Origin: JAUWPO01 sp965603285
GTDB taxonomy: Bacteria; Chloroflexota; Anaerolineae; Anaerolineales; UBA4823
Direction of reading: 5' to 3'
Length of the DNA: 64,000 bases
NCBI GenBank assembly: GCA_965603285.1
Contig: CBFDCK010000001.1
Coordinates: 21,162-85,161 of the forward strand
The notes beneath the pieces were generated by a model that ran no database searches, was not told the origin of the DNA, and saw only the letters and a program-made list of their open reading frames with translations. Numbering within the stretch: position 1 is the first letter of the stretch; each line of letters starts with the position of its first letter. Made by a program: the position numbers and the translations under genes. Shown piece by piece: positions 45,109-54,127 of this stretch.

Positions 45109-46902
45109 ATGACCGAATTTCATCAATATGACATCTTAGTCGTAGGAGCAGGAGGTGCCGGTCTAATGGCAGCCTTATACGCTTCAAAAACCACCAGTAC
45201 CGCTGTGATCAGCAAGCTGTATCCCACTCGTTCGCACACTGGTACTGCCCAGGGCGGTGTGGGCGCAGCCTTGGGAAATGAGGGGGAAGATCACCCCGAA
45301 TGGCATACCTACGATACTGTTAAGGGCAGCGATTACCTGGGAGACCAGGATGCCATTGAGTTCATGTGCCAGGAAGCAGTGCAAACGGTCTACGAGTTAG
45401 AGCACATGGGATTACCGTTCTCGCGAACTCCCGAAGGTCGCATCGCTCAACGACCTTTTGGCGGTCACACCAACAACGTAACTGGAAAACCTGTGCCGCG
45501 AGCTTGCTACGCCGCCGACCGTACAGGGCATATGATCCTGCAAACCCTGTACCAGCAGTGCATCAAGAACAATGTCACCTTCTTTGACGAATTTGAAGTC
45601 TTGGATTTATTGATTGTCAACGGTGCTGCCGCCGGTGTGGTTGCCCTGGAAATATTGACCGGGGAAATGCATGTTTTCCATGCCAAATCAGTAATATTTG
45701 CCACAGGGGGGCACGGACGAATCTGGGATATCACCTCCAACGCCTACACCTATACCGGGGATGGAGTAGCGGTTGCCCTACGAAGAGGAATTCCGGCTGA
45801 AGATATGGAGTTTTTTCAATTCCACCCGACCGGGATTTATAAAATGGGAATTCTGATCACTGAAGGTGTGCGCGGAGAAGGCGGAGTCTTGCTCAACGAT
45901 ACGGGAGAGCGCTTCATGGAGCGCTATGCTCCCACTGCCAAGGACTTGGCCTCGCGTGATGTGGTCAGCCGTGCTATGTATATCGAAATGCAGGAAGGGC
46001 GCGGTATCGGCGGGAAGCGTTATCTATACCTGGATGTGACACCTGAAATTGTCAATAAATATGCCGCCGAAGATGGTCGCACACGTACGGACGGCTCTCC
46101 ATACGTCGTAACGGCGGAGGAGATACTCTCAAAACTGCCGGATATCGTTGATTTCGCTCGCACTTATCTGGGCGTAGATCCGGTTTCTGAACCGATGCCT
46201 GTGCAGCCCACGGCTCACTACGCGATGGGTGGTATCCCGACAGATAAGTTGGGTCAGGTGGTAATTGACGAGCATAACACCGTTATGCCGGGTTTTTACG
46301 CCGCCGGTGAAGCAGCCTGCGTTTCAGTGCATGGAGCCAATCGTCTGGGCACAAATTCGCTGGTGGATATCATCATCTTCGGTAAGTATTCTGGTCTGCA
46401 GGCGGCTGAGTACGCCAACGGCGTCGATTTCCAGGAATTGCCCGCGGATGCGGATGATTTCGCCCGCCAGCAGTTGGATGCGATTTTGAATTCCACGGGC
46501 ACCGAGAACGCTGCCGATATCGCTAACGAGATGAAGAGCGTCATGTTCGATCATGTGGGCGTCTTCCGCACAGAGGATGGGATGGCGCAGGCGCTCGAGA
46601 AAGTGCGCGAGCTGCAGGAACGCCTGAAGAACGTGAATAGTACGGACCTCGGCAGCACTTTCAACACCGAGTTGATCGATATCTGGGAGCTGGGTAATTT
46701 GCTGGATCTAGCGGAGGTCACAGCGGTCTCGGCGCTGGCTCGTAAAGAGAGTCGCGGCGCGCACGCCCGGGAGGATTATCCCAAACGGGATGACGCGAAC
46801 TGGATGAAACATACCCTGGCATGGATAAAAGATGGCGAGGTTGAGCTAAGCTACAAACCGGTAGTGATAACCAAGTACGAGCCCAAGGAACGCGTTTACT
46901 AG
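45109..46902 (+). CDS. sdhA: Succinate dehydrogenase flavoprotein
   Basis: A 597-residue flavoprotein oxidising succinate to fumarate. The N-terminal ADP-binding motif VVGAGGAGLMAALYA is followed by the covalent FAD histidine in TRSHTGTAQGGVGAALGN, the substrate-binding HPTGIY loop and the RGEGGVLLNDTGERFM active-site region with catalytic arginine. The C-terminal domain has RKESRGAHAREDYPKRDD. All are normal for SdhA. It is followed after 16 bases by sdhB. Confidence 0.96.
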   Translation: MTEFHQYDILVVGAGGAGLMAALYASKTTSTAVISKLYPTRSHTGTAQGGVGAALGNEGEDHPEWHTYDTVKGSDYLGDQDAIEFMCQEAVQTVYELEHMGLPFSRTPEGRIAQRPFGGHTNNVTGKPVPRACYAADRTGHMILQTLYQQCIKNNVTFFDEFEVLDLLIVNGAAAGVVALEILTGEMHVFHAKSVIFATGGHGRIWDITSNAYTYTGDGVAVALRRGIPAEDMEFFQFHPTGIYKMGILITEGVRGEGGVLLNDTGERFMERYAPTAKDLASRDVVSRAMYIEMQEGRGIGGKRYLYLDVTPEIVNKYAAEDGRTRTDGSPYVVTAEEILSKLPDIVDFARTYLGVDPVSEPMPVQPTAHYAMGGIPTDKLGQVVIDEHNTVMPGFYAAGEAACVSVHGANRLGTNSLVDIIIFGKYSGLQAAEYANGVDFQELPADADDFARQQLDAILNSTGTENAADIANEMKSVMFDHVGVFRTEDGMAQALEKVRELQERLKNVNSTDLGSTFNTELIDIWELGNLLDLAEVTAVSALARKESRGAHAREDYPKRDDANWMKHTLAWIKDGEVELSYKPVVITKYEPKERVY

Positions 46903-46918
46903 GCTGCGGGAGACCCTT

Positions 46919-47623
46919 ATGCAGGTAACACTCAAGATATTTCGTTACAATCCCGAAGAGGATAAGAAGCCACATTACGAAAGCTACAAATTGGAGGCCG
47001 AACCGACCGACCGGGTGCTTGATCTGCTGGAGTATGTCAAAAGCTATCATGACGGTACTCTGTCCTTCCGGCGTTCCTGTGCTCACGGTGTCTGCGGCTC
47101 GGATGCGATGCGCATCAACGGTCTCAACCGCCTGGCTTGTAAAGTGCTGATTAAAGAGTTGGGTGCCAAAAAGATCACTATCGAGCCGATCCTGGGAATG
47201 CAGGTCATCAAGGACCTGATAGTGGATATGGAGCCTTTCTTTGAGAATTTCCGCATGGTAATGCCTTACTTTGTAAACGACGAACCGCCGCCCAAGCGCG
47301 AACGTTTGCAGAGTCAGGAGCAGCGCGAGCGCTTCGACGACACGACCAAGTGCATTCTGTGTGCCTCCTGTACAACCTCCTGCCCATCATTCTGGGCAAA
47401 CGAAAAATATCTCGGACCGGCGGCGATCGTGACCGCGCACCGTTTCATCTTCGACAGCCGCGACCGGGCGGGGGCAGAGCGTCTAAAGCGATTGAATGAC
47501 GCCTTCGGCGTGTACCGCTGCCACACGATCTTTAACTGCACGGTCGCCTGCCCACGTGAAATCGAGGTCACACGCGCGATTGGGGAGGTGAAGGTAGCCA
47601 TCGCTACGGGGAAGATTGATTGA
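46919..47623 (+). CDS. sdhB: Succinate dehydrogenase iron-sulfur subunit
   Basis: A 234-residue protein with three clusters. The plant-type [2Fe-2S] loop is RRSCAHGVCGSDAMRINGLN with a following cysteine (LACK). The [4Fe-4S] motif is CILCASCTTSCP, and the [3Fe-4S] motif CHTIFNCTVACP. Electrons pass from FAD in SdhA to quinone at SdhCD. It ends the sdhCDAB operon. Confidence 0.96.
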   Translation: MQVTLKIFRYNPEEDKKPHYESYKLEAEPTDRVLDLLEYVKSYHDGTLSFRRSCAHGVCGSDAMRINGLNRLACKVLIKELGAKKITIEPILGMQVIKDLIVDMEPFFENFRMVMPYFVNDEPPPKRERLQSQEQRERFDDTTKCILCASCTTSCPSFWANEKYLGPAAIVTAHRFIFDSRDRAGAERLKRLNDAFGVYRCHTIFNCTVACPREIEVTRAIGEVKVAIATGKID

Positions 47624-47830
47624 GCTTAATATCACGCAAAGACATAAAGCACGCCGAAGATAATTTTATCGTTGTTGAGTGATAAATCCTATAAGTGATC
47701 CGCCGGGGTCTGTGACCCTGGCTTTCTCTTATTATGGGAGTTATTCGGGGATCGCAAACCCCCTACAAGCGTTTTTTCTTTGCGATATTTGTGGTTTTGC
47801 GAGGTCCTATCTGCTATAATTGCCATGTAA

Positions 47831-47903
47831 GCCCCAGTAGCTCAATGGATAGAGCAAGGTCCTCCTAAGACCGAGGTTGTGGGTTCAACTCCCGCCTGGG
47901 GCA
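47831..47903 (+). tRNA. tRNA-Arg (anticodon CCT)
   Basis: Acceptor GCCCCAG pairs with CTGGGGC, D stem GCTC/GAGC, anticodon arm AGGTC-CTCCTAA-GACCG (anticodon CCT, first pair A-G mismatched), variable AGGTT and T arm GTGGG-TTCAACT-CCCGC; discriminator A, no CCA encoded. It reads AGG arginine codons. Confidence 0.94.
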
Positions 47904-48099
47904 TCGGGTTTATAAGAACCACTCACGGATATCGTGGAGTGGTTCTGCGCTTTAATTTGCTTTGAATGTATATTCGCTCGCATTCCCATGCTGATTGATC
48001 CCTTACCAGCGTTTGCCTCTCCGTTAATTTTTCTCGAATTTTATCGGATATCGTCATTAGTTTTTCCATGATCTGTGGAGTAACGATAAATTTATTCTG

Positions 48100-48136
48100 G
48101 TTGGAATACCCCGTAGCTTGCTACGGGGGTTCCAAC
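48100..48136. repeat. REP-like palindrome
   Basis: GTTGGAA at 48100 and TTCCAAC at 48130 form the outer stem; ACCCCGTAGC and GCTACGGGG inside extend it, with a 3-base loop. A degenerate copy is at 39703. Such a nearly perfect 37-base hairpin is typical of mobile REP units. Confidence 0.75.
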
Positions 48137-48141
48137 GTTTT

Positions 48142-48224
48142 AGCAAAATCTGTACCCGAAGGGGCAAAATACCGTAATACGCCGTCCGCTTGCGGCGGGG
48201 ATAGGAATTTTGAAGATTTTGCCA
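48142..48224. repeat. Second REP-like palindromic unit
   Basis: GCAAAATC near 48143 and GATTTTGC near 48216 pair as outer arms; GCCGTCCGC-TTGCGGC (48181-48196) forms an inner hairpin. It lies head to tail beside the first unit, so the two may form one bipartite element. Confidence 0.55.
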
Positions 48225-48360
48225 GTTTATTTTTGGATTTTGGGTGAATTGGTGGTGACTTCACAAATTCTTCATCATTTACCTATGCATTCTTCAAAAG
48301 TGTGAATTAAACTTGTATCACTAAAAAACAAACCGTGATATCTGTACGCAGGAGTATTCG

Positions 48361-49761
48361 ATGAAATCATCTTTACCAGATGATCAATCCGCTAATATGT
48401 TTTCCCGTATGCGCCATTCCCTTGCACCGAATGAAGTGCCCGTTGACGACCGGGGGCGTATGCGCATGGTGATGAACAACCTCATTTTGCATATCCACCC
48501 TTCTAAAGTAAATGTGCGCTCACTGCGTTTTACATATACATGGGGTTTAGGTGGGCTTTCAGTTATGTTAACCATGATTCTTGCGATGACTGGGGTGCTC
48601 TTACAGATGAACTACACTCCTAGCCCTCCCCAAGCTTACCTGGATATTATCAACATGAATACCAATATTTGGTTTGGGGAGCTGATTCGCAATTTACATC
48701 ACTGGTCAGCTAACTTGCTCGTTGTTGTCTCGGTGCTGCATCTGTTGCGGGTGTTTTTCACCGGTGCATATCGCCCGCCCAGGGAAATGAACTGGTTGAT
48801 CGGAGTGGCAATGTTGCTGCTGGTGCTGGGGGCTAACTTCACCGGCTATCTGCTTCCCTGGGATCAACTGGCCTTCTGGGCCATCACCGTTGGGACCAGC
48901 ATTATTGAATACATCCCCATCATCGGACCCGGGCTCAACAGGCTGCTGCTTGGCGGGCCAGAAGTTGGCGCACCAACATTGCTCAACTTCTACTCACTTC
49001 ATATCAGTTTCATCCCTATATCGATTGTTGCATTGATGTCCTATCATTTCTGGAAGGTGCGCAAAGATGGCGGTCTGACGATTCCCAAAAAACCCGGGGA
49101 AGATCTCCCCTCACGCCCTGAAAAGGTCACCACAATCCCTCATCTGGTGCGTCGAGAGTTGGTGTTTGCTCTGGTCTGGCTGGCTATTATGTTGTTTTGG
49201 GCCATGCTGGTCCCCGCTCCCTTGGAGGGTATTGCTAACCCTGATGTTAGTCCTAACCCTGCCAAAGCACCCTGGTATTTCCTCGGATTGCAGGAATTGA
49301 TGCTTCACTTCCATCCGTTGGTTGCAGCTATTATCATTCCTACCTTGGCTTTGCTAGCCCTCGCCCTGTTGCCATTTTATGATTTCTCTTCCCACAGTGT
49401 AGGTGTTTATTTCCGGTCCTGGCGGGGTCGTTCTCTCGCTTTTTTATCAGTTGGATTAGCCCTGGTCGTTACACCTGTCTGGGTGTTATTCGATGAATTT
49501 GTTCTCAATTGGGCAGGCTGGCTGCCCAGCTGGCCCAGCCTGATATCCAATGGTCTCATCCCCTTCGCGGTTGTCTTGCTGGGCATCCTGCTTCTGGATG
49601 AGGTTATCCAAAAAATTTTCACGACTGACCATGAAGAACGCGTGTTGTTTTTATTCATATTCTTGTTTACAGCATTATTGGTGCTCACGACAATCGGAAT
49701 ATTTTTCCGCGGTCCGGGCATGGAGCTTTTTTGGCCGTGGGATATGCCGGTTCACGTGTGA
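48361..49761 (+). CDS. Cytochrome b, full length (second bc complex)
   Basis: A 466-residue undivided cytochrome b. Helix B has LIRNLHHWSANLLVVVSVLH, then LLRVF, and helix D LHISFIPISIVALMSYHFW with the haem histidines; GYLLPWDQLAFWAITVGTSI is the first quinol-site loop. In the second half the PEWY motif is replaced by APWY (KAPWYFLGLQEL). About eleven helices in all, with three extra after the standard eight. It heads a plus-strand operon with a Rieske and a trihaem cytochrome c, separate from the first bc complex 5 kb upstream. Confidence 0.9.
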   Translation: MKSSLPDDQSANMFSRMRHSLAPNEVPVDDRGRMRMVMNNLILHIHPSKVNVRSLRFTYTWGLGGLSVMLTMILAMTGVLLQMNYTPSPPQAYLDIINMNTNIWFGELIRNLHHWSANLLVVVSVLHLLRVFFTGAYRPPREMNWLIGVAMLLLVLGANFTGYLLPWDQLAFWAITVGTSIIEYIPIIGPGLNRLLLGGPEVGAPTLLNFYSLHISFIPISIVALMSYHFWKVRKDGGLTIPKKPGEDLPSRPEKVTTIPHLVRRELVFALVWLAIMLFWAMLVPAPLEGIANPDVSPNPAKAPWYFLGLQELMLHFHPLVAAIIIPTLALLALALLPFYDFSSHSVGVYFRSWRGRSLAFLSVGLALVVTPVWVLFDEFVLNWAGWLPSWPSLISNGLIPFAVVLLGILLLDEVIQKIFTTDHEERVLFLFIFLFTALLVLTTIGIFFRGPGMELFWPWDMPVHV

Positions 49762-49841
49762 TGGAGGACAGTCAGTGTGGTGCCGACCAGGGTCTGGAAA
49801 CTGTCTTGATCACCACACTCACCAATAATGAAGAGGTACTT

Positions 49842-50333
49842 ATGTCGAAACAAAACAACGATGCATTGATATCCCGGAGCGACTTTTTAAAGACTGCCTG
49901 GAGCGCGGCAGGAATTATAGCCGCATTGGAATTCGGAGGGCTCTCTCTTTTTTACATGCAGCCCCGCTTAACCGAAGGAGAATTCGGGAGCATTGTCACC
50001 GTCGGTCCGGTGGATGATTACCCCCCAGGCTCTGTCACTCATATCCCGGATGGGCGTTTCTATCTTTCCCGGCTGAAAGATGGAGGTTTTCTGGCCGTTT
50101 ACCAGCGTTGCACGCACCTCGGTTGTAATGTTCCCTGGGATCAGACGCAGGGTAAATTCACCTGTCCATGCCACAACTCGCAGTTCACTGCTGATGGTGA
50201 GTTGCTTACTCCCCCAGCTCCACGACCTCTGGATATCTTCCCTATCTTTATCGAAGACAACATTATCAAAGTTGATACTGGAAATCCAATCGTACGTCAA
50301 AACTTTGACCCGTCGCAGGTGGTGTACTCATGA
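49842..50333 (+). CDS. Rieske iron-sulfur protein (second bc complex)
   Basis: A 163-residue protein with an N-terminal anchor (residues about 15-37) and the Rieske motifs CTHLGCNVPWDQ and CPCHNSQFTADGE. The ATG at 49842 has GAAGAGG upstream; the frame is open 37 codons further into the cytochrome b gene. Its stop overlaps an ATG (ATGA) that begins a 9-codon mini-frame, part of a duplicated start region for the next gene. Confidence 0.9.
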   Translation: MSKQNNDALISRSDFLKTAWSAAGIIAALEFGGLSLFYMQPRLTEGEFGSIVTVGPVDDYPPGSVTHIPDGRFYLSRLKDGGFLAVYQRCTHLGCNVPWDQTQGKFTCPCHNSQFTADGELLTPPAPRPLDIFPIFIEDNIIKVDTGNPIVRQNFDPSQVVYS

Positions 50334-50395
50334 CTGATAAACAAATTACTGACAGATAAATTACTGACAAACAAATGACTGACAAACAGATTACC
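50330..50395 (+). repeat. Tandem duplication of a gene start
   Basis: ATGACTGATAAACAAATTAC at 50332 and ATGACTGACAAACAGATTAC at 50375 are near copies, with a third TTACTGACAAACAAA unit between them. The first copy reads MTDKQITDR then TAA; only the last is joined to the cytochrome c frame. A 13-base direct repeat (TTACTGACAAACA) underlies this. Confidence 0.75.
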
Positions 50396-51559
50396 TCCCC
50401 CAAACATCCGGATATTGAACTCTTTGAAGTTCTGATTGGTCTTCTTGCTACCCTCATGATCGCAATCGGGGTACTGGTTTATTTTTTTGGTGAGCCGGAC
50501 CGGCTGGAAAAAGCTCAGGCTGCCCAGCTAGGTTCTGAGCTTGACGATGCCATGACTCTCTACGCCGAGAATTGTTCGGTGTGTCACGGTATCGCCGGCG
50601 AAGGTATTGGTTCCATGCCACCCCTTGAGGACACTGGTCTGCGTGAATCCGATCCTGACACCCTGTTTAAGATCATCGGACGTGGTTTGTACGGCACATC
50701 CATGCCCGCCTGGAGTAAAGAGGACGGCGGTCCGCTCAGCGATTACCAGATCGATGAGTTAGTGGTTCTCCTCCAAAATGGGAACTGGGAAGAGACTCAT
50801 GACCGGGTTGTCAATCTGGGGTTAGCTTCCTTGATCCCTTTTGTTACCGAACCTGATCCGGAAATTTTGGATGGGTTAGCTGGTATCCCCGATGGAGAAC
50901 TGCTCACTCAAGGTGTCACTCTTTATGCCCAGGAATGTGTTGCCTGTCATGGCGCCGATGGATTGGGCACCTCTCTGGCGCCTGCCTTGAATGATCCTCA
51001 GGTGCGCGCCAAATCCGAGGATGAATTACGGCGAATTATTCTTTATGGCGTGCCCAGCACACTCATGGCTGGGTGGGAAAACGCTCTCAATACAGACGAG
51101 ATAGATGCCTGTGTTGCTCTCATTACCCAATGGGATCAGATTCCCACAGGGGCTATCCCTGCGCCAGATATACCGGTTCCCGTGACTGAAGAATCCCTGG
51201 TCCTGGGGGCTGACCTGTATGCGGCTAACTGCTCGCGCTGCCACGGTCCCGATGGACAGGGAACACCGCGCGCCTCGTCTTTGAATGTCAAAGGTTACCT
51301 GGAGGAGACCAGCGACCAAGCCATCCAGCAGATCATCACACTGGGTGTGCCAGACACTGCCATGCCTTCTTGGGGTGACCGCATGACAGATACTGAAATA
51401 GGGGCAATTGTGGGTTTCATTCGCTCGTGGGAACCTACCGCACCGGAAGTGGCTGAACCAGCCCGCGGTGGAGGTGGTCCCTGGTGGAAAACTGAAGGCG
51501 GCAGCCTTGGAGGACGCTCTGGAGGTGGTCGGGGGCGTGATGGTAGTCATTCGCCATGA
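50375..51559 (+). CDS. Membrane-anchored trihaem cytochrome c
   Basis: A 394-residue protein with one N-terminal helix (residues about 21-42) and three c-type haem sites: CSVCH near residue 68, CVACH near 190 and CSRCH near 288. Distal methionines are likely in GTSMPAWS and TAMPSWG. The last 35 residues are Gly- and Arg-rich. It should accept electrons from the Rieske protein in the second bc complex and pass them to an oxidase or other acceptor outside. The start site lies in a tandem repeat. Confidence 0.92.
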   Translation: MTDKQITSPKHPDIELFEVLIGLLATLMIAIGVLVYFFGEPDRLEKAQAAQLGSELDDAMTLYAENCSVCHGIAGEGIGSMPPLEDTGLRESDPDTLFKIIGRGLYGTSMPAWSKEDGGPLSDYQIDELVVLLQNGNWEETHDRVVNLGLASLIPFVTEPDPEILDGLAGIPDGELLTQGVTLYAQECVACHGADGLGTSLAPALNDPQVRAKSEDELRRIILYGVPSTLMAGWENALNTDEIDACVALITQWDQIPTGAIPAPDIPVPVTEESLVLGADLYAANCSRCHGPDGQGTPRASSLNVKGYLEETSDQAIQQIITLGVPDTAMPSWGDRMTDTEIGAIVGFIRSWEPTAPEVAEPARGGGGPWWKTEGGSLGGRSGGGRGRDGSHSP

Positions 51560-51659
51560 GTGAGCTGTCAGGTTGATCAATCAAATGAGACAGATGTGTA
51601 TAATAGTCTTGCTCTTGATAGGCACAGGAAACACATCTCTTTACCGGTCTTAGCCACAT

Positions 51660-52265
51660 ATGCAAGAAAAGAATTTCTGGATATTGATGTCGATTTTGGT
51701 TATTGTTCTTAGCTCAATTTGTGTTTTGCTGGTTGGGTATATGTATTTTTACGTATTACCAAGCCCTAAAATTGCTGCGCCCACACCTATTGTTAATTCG
51801 ACGAAAACACCAATAATCACTGCCAACTATGGGGAGAATGGAACCATATTCCCTACTATCGCGTTGTCCATATCCTCACCAACGCCAAGCATTACTGCTG
51901 TCCCCCCTACAACCACAACTGCAGCCCAATCCGGATTATCTCCCGAGGAATTCATCAGATCTTATTATTCTTTGATCAATCAACGCCAATATCAAACCAC
52001 TTTCGCGATGCTTTCGGATAGTTTTAAGGATAGAAAACATTGCTGTAATCCAGATGGCTCATATAAATTTCGACCTTATGAGGAATGGTGGGACAGCATA
52101 TCCGAAGTTAAAATAATCTCGGTTGATACAATAGGGTGGGATAATAGATCGGCGAAAGTAGTAATTAGGATCAGATACTATATGAATGATGGGCGCATCG
52201 TAGACAGCACCCACACATTCGATTTGAAAGCTGACCCCTTGAGAAAAAGCTGGTTGATAGAATAG
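51660..52265 (+). CDS. Membrane-anchored hypothetical protein with NTF2-like C-terminal domain
   Basis: A 201-residue protein with one N-terminal helix (residues 7-30), a Thr/Pro/Ser-rich linker (35-92) typical of secreted proteins of this group, and a C-terminal domain (LSPEEFIRSYYSLINQRQYQ onward) that looks like a SnoaL/NTF2-type cone. Two adjacent cysteines (HCCNPDG) lie in it. No function is known. It starts 100 bases after the cytochrome operon. Confidence 0.7.
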   Translation: MQEKNFWILMSILVIVLSSICVLLVGYMYFYVLPSPKIAAPTPIVNSTKTPIITANYGENGTIFPTIALSISSPTPSITAVPPTTTTAAQSGLSPEEFIRSYYSLINQRQYQTTFAMLSDSFKDRKHCCNPDGSYKFRPYEEWWDSISEVKIISVDTIGWDNRSAKVVIRIRYYMNDGRIVDSTHTFDLKADPLRKSWLIE

Positions 52266-52402
52266 CGCCTAATTGCCATAAACTTTCTTGAAGAAGTAAT
52301 AAAACACAAAGGTAGAGGCCTACGGTTAACTGACAACCAGTAGTCCCTCTACCCCTGTTTACTCACAAAAAACCAAGACTGAATGTCTGAAAAAAAGTTA
52401 TA

Positions 52403-52765
52403 TTACACGAGACCTATGAGAGCGAGCAGCCAAGCAAGCAGCCAACTAACCACTGCAATGGCAACCGCTGCGATTATCGCACCGAGGAAACCATTTACCT
52501 TCATACCCGGCAGTATCTTGTCGCTGAGTAGCAGAACCACCGCTGCGATTATTAATAAAACTACTGCACCTAAGAATCCCGCCCCAACGGTAATTCCCAG
52601 AAGACCAAGCAACCAAAAAACAATAGCATTAACGATTCCGATCACTATCGCTGCAATGATTGCGCTTCCGTATCCGTCGACTGAAAGTCCGAGGTTAAGT
52701 TTACTAACGATCCAGATAACAACAGCTGCGACCAGGATCGCTATAATGAGACCGAGTATATCCAT
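52403..52765 (-). CDS. Phage holin superfamily IV-like four-helix membrane protein
   Basis: A 120-residue protein of four hydrophobic helices, almost free of charged residues, with a repeated pattern (DGYGSAIIAAIVIGIVNAIV and NGFLGAIIAAVAIAVVSWLL). It matches the Phage_holin_4_2 type widespread as a chromosomal membrane protein with no phage nearby. Its role is unknown. Confidence 0.75.
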   Translation of the reverse strand: MDILGLIIAILVAAVVIWIVSKLNLGLSVDGYGSAIIAAIVIGIVNAIVFWLLGLLGITVGAGFLGAVVLLIIAAVVLLLSDKILPGMKVNGFLGAIIAAVAIAVVSWLLAWLLALIGLV

Positions 52766-53095
52766 TTCAAATGCTCCTTTATAAAGATAAGTTAGTTGTA
52801 GATTTTCACGAGATCTATAAAAAATATTACACTAGTTAATCCGTTTTTCTGATAAAATATCGTCTCCTTTCCGGGAATTTGACCAGATCTTTGAGACTTT
52901 GCTGGTTTACTCCCAGATTCACATAGCGCCATTAATTCATATATCGACGCTCGTATTATTTACGTTGCCGGTAAGTTTGGCAACACCTTTTCTTAACCAG
53001 TAAGTTTAACACCATTTTTGACCCATAGTTACGATTGGTTCGTAAGTTTTTGTGGGCCAACTATTAAACTCACCTTTCTAAGCTCTCAATTTTGA
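52766..53095. other. Gene-free stretch with three short direct repeats
   Basis: No gene is visible. A repeat with the core GTAAGTTT occurs at 52971, 52999 and 53042, the first two followed by (GG/A)CAACACC-like sequence. Multiple short repeats of this kind are found at the ends of IS21-type elements; no transposase is nearby, so this may be a lone IS end. Confidence 0.45.
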
Positions 53096-53565
53096 TTATT
53101 TTTCCCTCAACCACTGGAGAGCCCACTCGTGATATTCGTCCCAGGCTGCCCACACTGATCCCACCCAGTGATGGACACGCTCGGCGTGTTCTTCAGGAGT
53201 TGACGAGCCACGCACATCTGCGACTATTATCCCCCCCGGTCTTCGGGTGGTTCGAAGAACGGTATCTCCTGGTCGTTTTCGATCTGGCATGCAAACCAAT
53301 CCGGATTCCAACCCAGCCGCGGGGTTGCATTGTGTTCTAACAACATACACAGACGGATCAAGTAGATGGCATTGGACCTCGGTCTGTGATCTTCGCAGTG
53401 CCGCAGAGCATAAGCGTCAACGCTCAGGAGGTGGATAGCTCCGTATGCGGTTTCGCTGTATTCTAAAGCCAGGATCTCTTGAAACAACCGCTGGCAGCCT
53501 TGAGTGCCGCCAGGCACAACTGCGCCGCAGCGTGTGCAGTATGCAATTGATTCTGGGTTCTCCAT
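53096..53565 (-). pseudogene. DUF5946-like protein gene frameshifted at a G7 run
   Basis: The frame from an ATG at 53565 (MENPESIAYCTRCGAV) runs through LLSVDAYALRHCEDHRP and ends PEDRGG at a TAA (53227). The -1 frame then continues IIVADVRGSSTPEEHAERVH to the TAG at 53096. Joining the two needs one extra G in a run of seven (minus strand, 53231-53237), and gives a 156-residue protein with an N-terminal zinc-type CxxC and a C-terminal HHWVGSVWAAWDEYHEW, as in the DUF5946 family. It is a phase-variable, recently broken or mis-sequenced gene. Confidence 0.65.
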
Positions 53566-53613
53566 TGGCAAATTTGCCACTTGGTTTGGAATCACTCTGC
53601 AACCGCATTTCAA

Positions 53614-54127
53614 TGTAGCAGCAAGAATTCTGATAACTCAACTACACGGGGATCAATAAGAGCATAATGATATGGTCTCTGGTGCATGACCAGGCAAGGA
53701 AGCTGTTGTGGTTAATTGGTCATTGAGATCCTTTCCAAAGGCCGTTGAAAGCCTGGTTGAGAGCCGAGTGGCTATAAAACTGGTAAGGTGTACTCTCCTC
53801 GTTTGGGAGTCGCCCGCTAATTTTCCTGTAAATTCAAGATATCTGAAGAGTCGCGTGGAATCCGCATTGGATGTTGTTCGTCCGATTCAACATTATTAGT
53901 TGTTGAAAATTTTTGGTCGTACAATGAGTTTATACGAACGAGTTTGATAAATGGCTCTTTAACTATTATGATTGTTCTGTTCATTCTACCGATTGAGAAG
54001 AGTCGGGTTGCCTAATTGCAGTGATCGAGAGAGTTGATTGTGTTCAGACAATCGTAGCCCCCAATATTACAAGTTATGATGAGATTGCTTGTCGACCTGC
54101 GGTCTCATCACGATGACACAAAAGATT
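53614..54127. other. Gene-free stretch before the metal cluster, with one hairpin
   Basis: No convincing gene is seen. A hairpin GATGAGATTGC...GCGGTCTCATC at 54078-54114 (11-base stem with two G-T pairs, SalI-type palindrome in the loop) lies just beyond the stop of the acetyl-CoA synthase-like gene and may end its transcript, although no T run follows. Confidence 0.5.

Larger units (their letters stand above)
47904..48360. other. Gene-free stretch with two REP-like elements
   Basis: No protein gene is supported between tRNA-Arg and the second cytochrome b gene. Two palindromic elements (48100-48136 and 48142-48224) occupy the centre. A short hairpin (ACCACTCACGGATATCGTGGAGTGGT) directly follows the tRNA at 47920 and may end its transcript. 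Confidence 0.6.

Noticed and set aside
50330..50395. CRISPR-like array
   Set aside because: Repeats are short, contiguous and without spacers; they duplicate a gene start.
53708..53899. A 63-codon plus-strand frame in the gap before the ACS-like gene
   Set aside because: Non-ATG start, no Shine-Dalgarno and no motif; composition is not protein-like enough to support.
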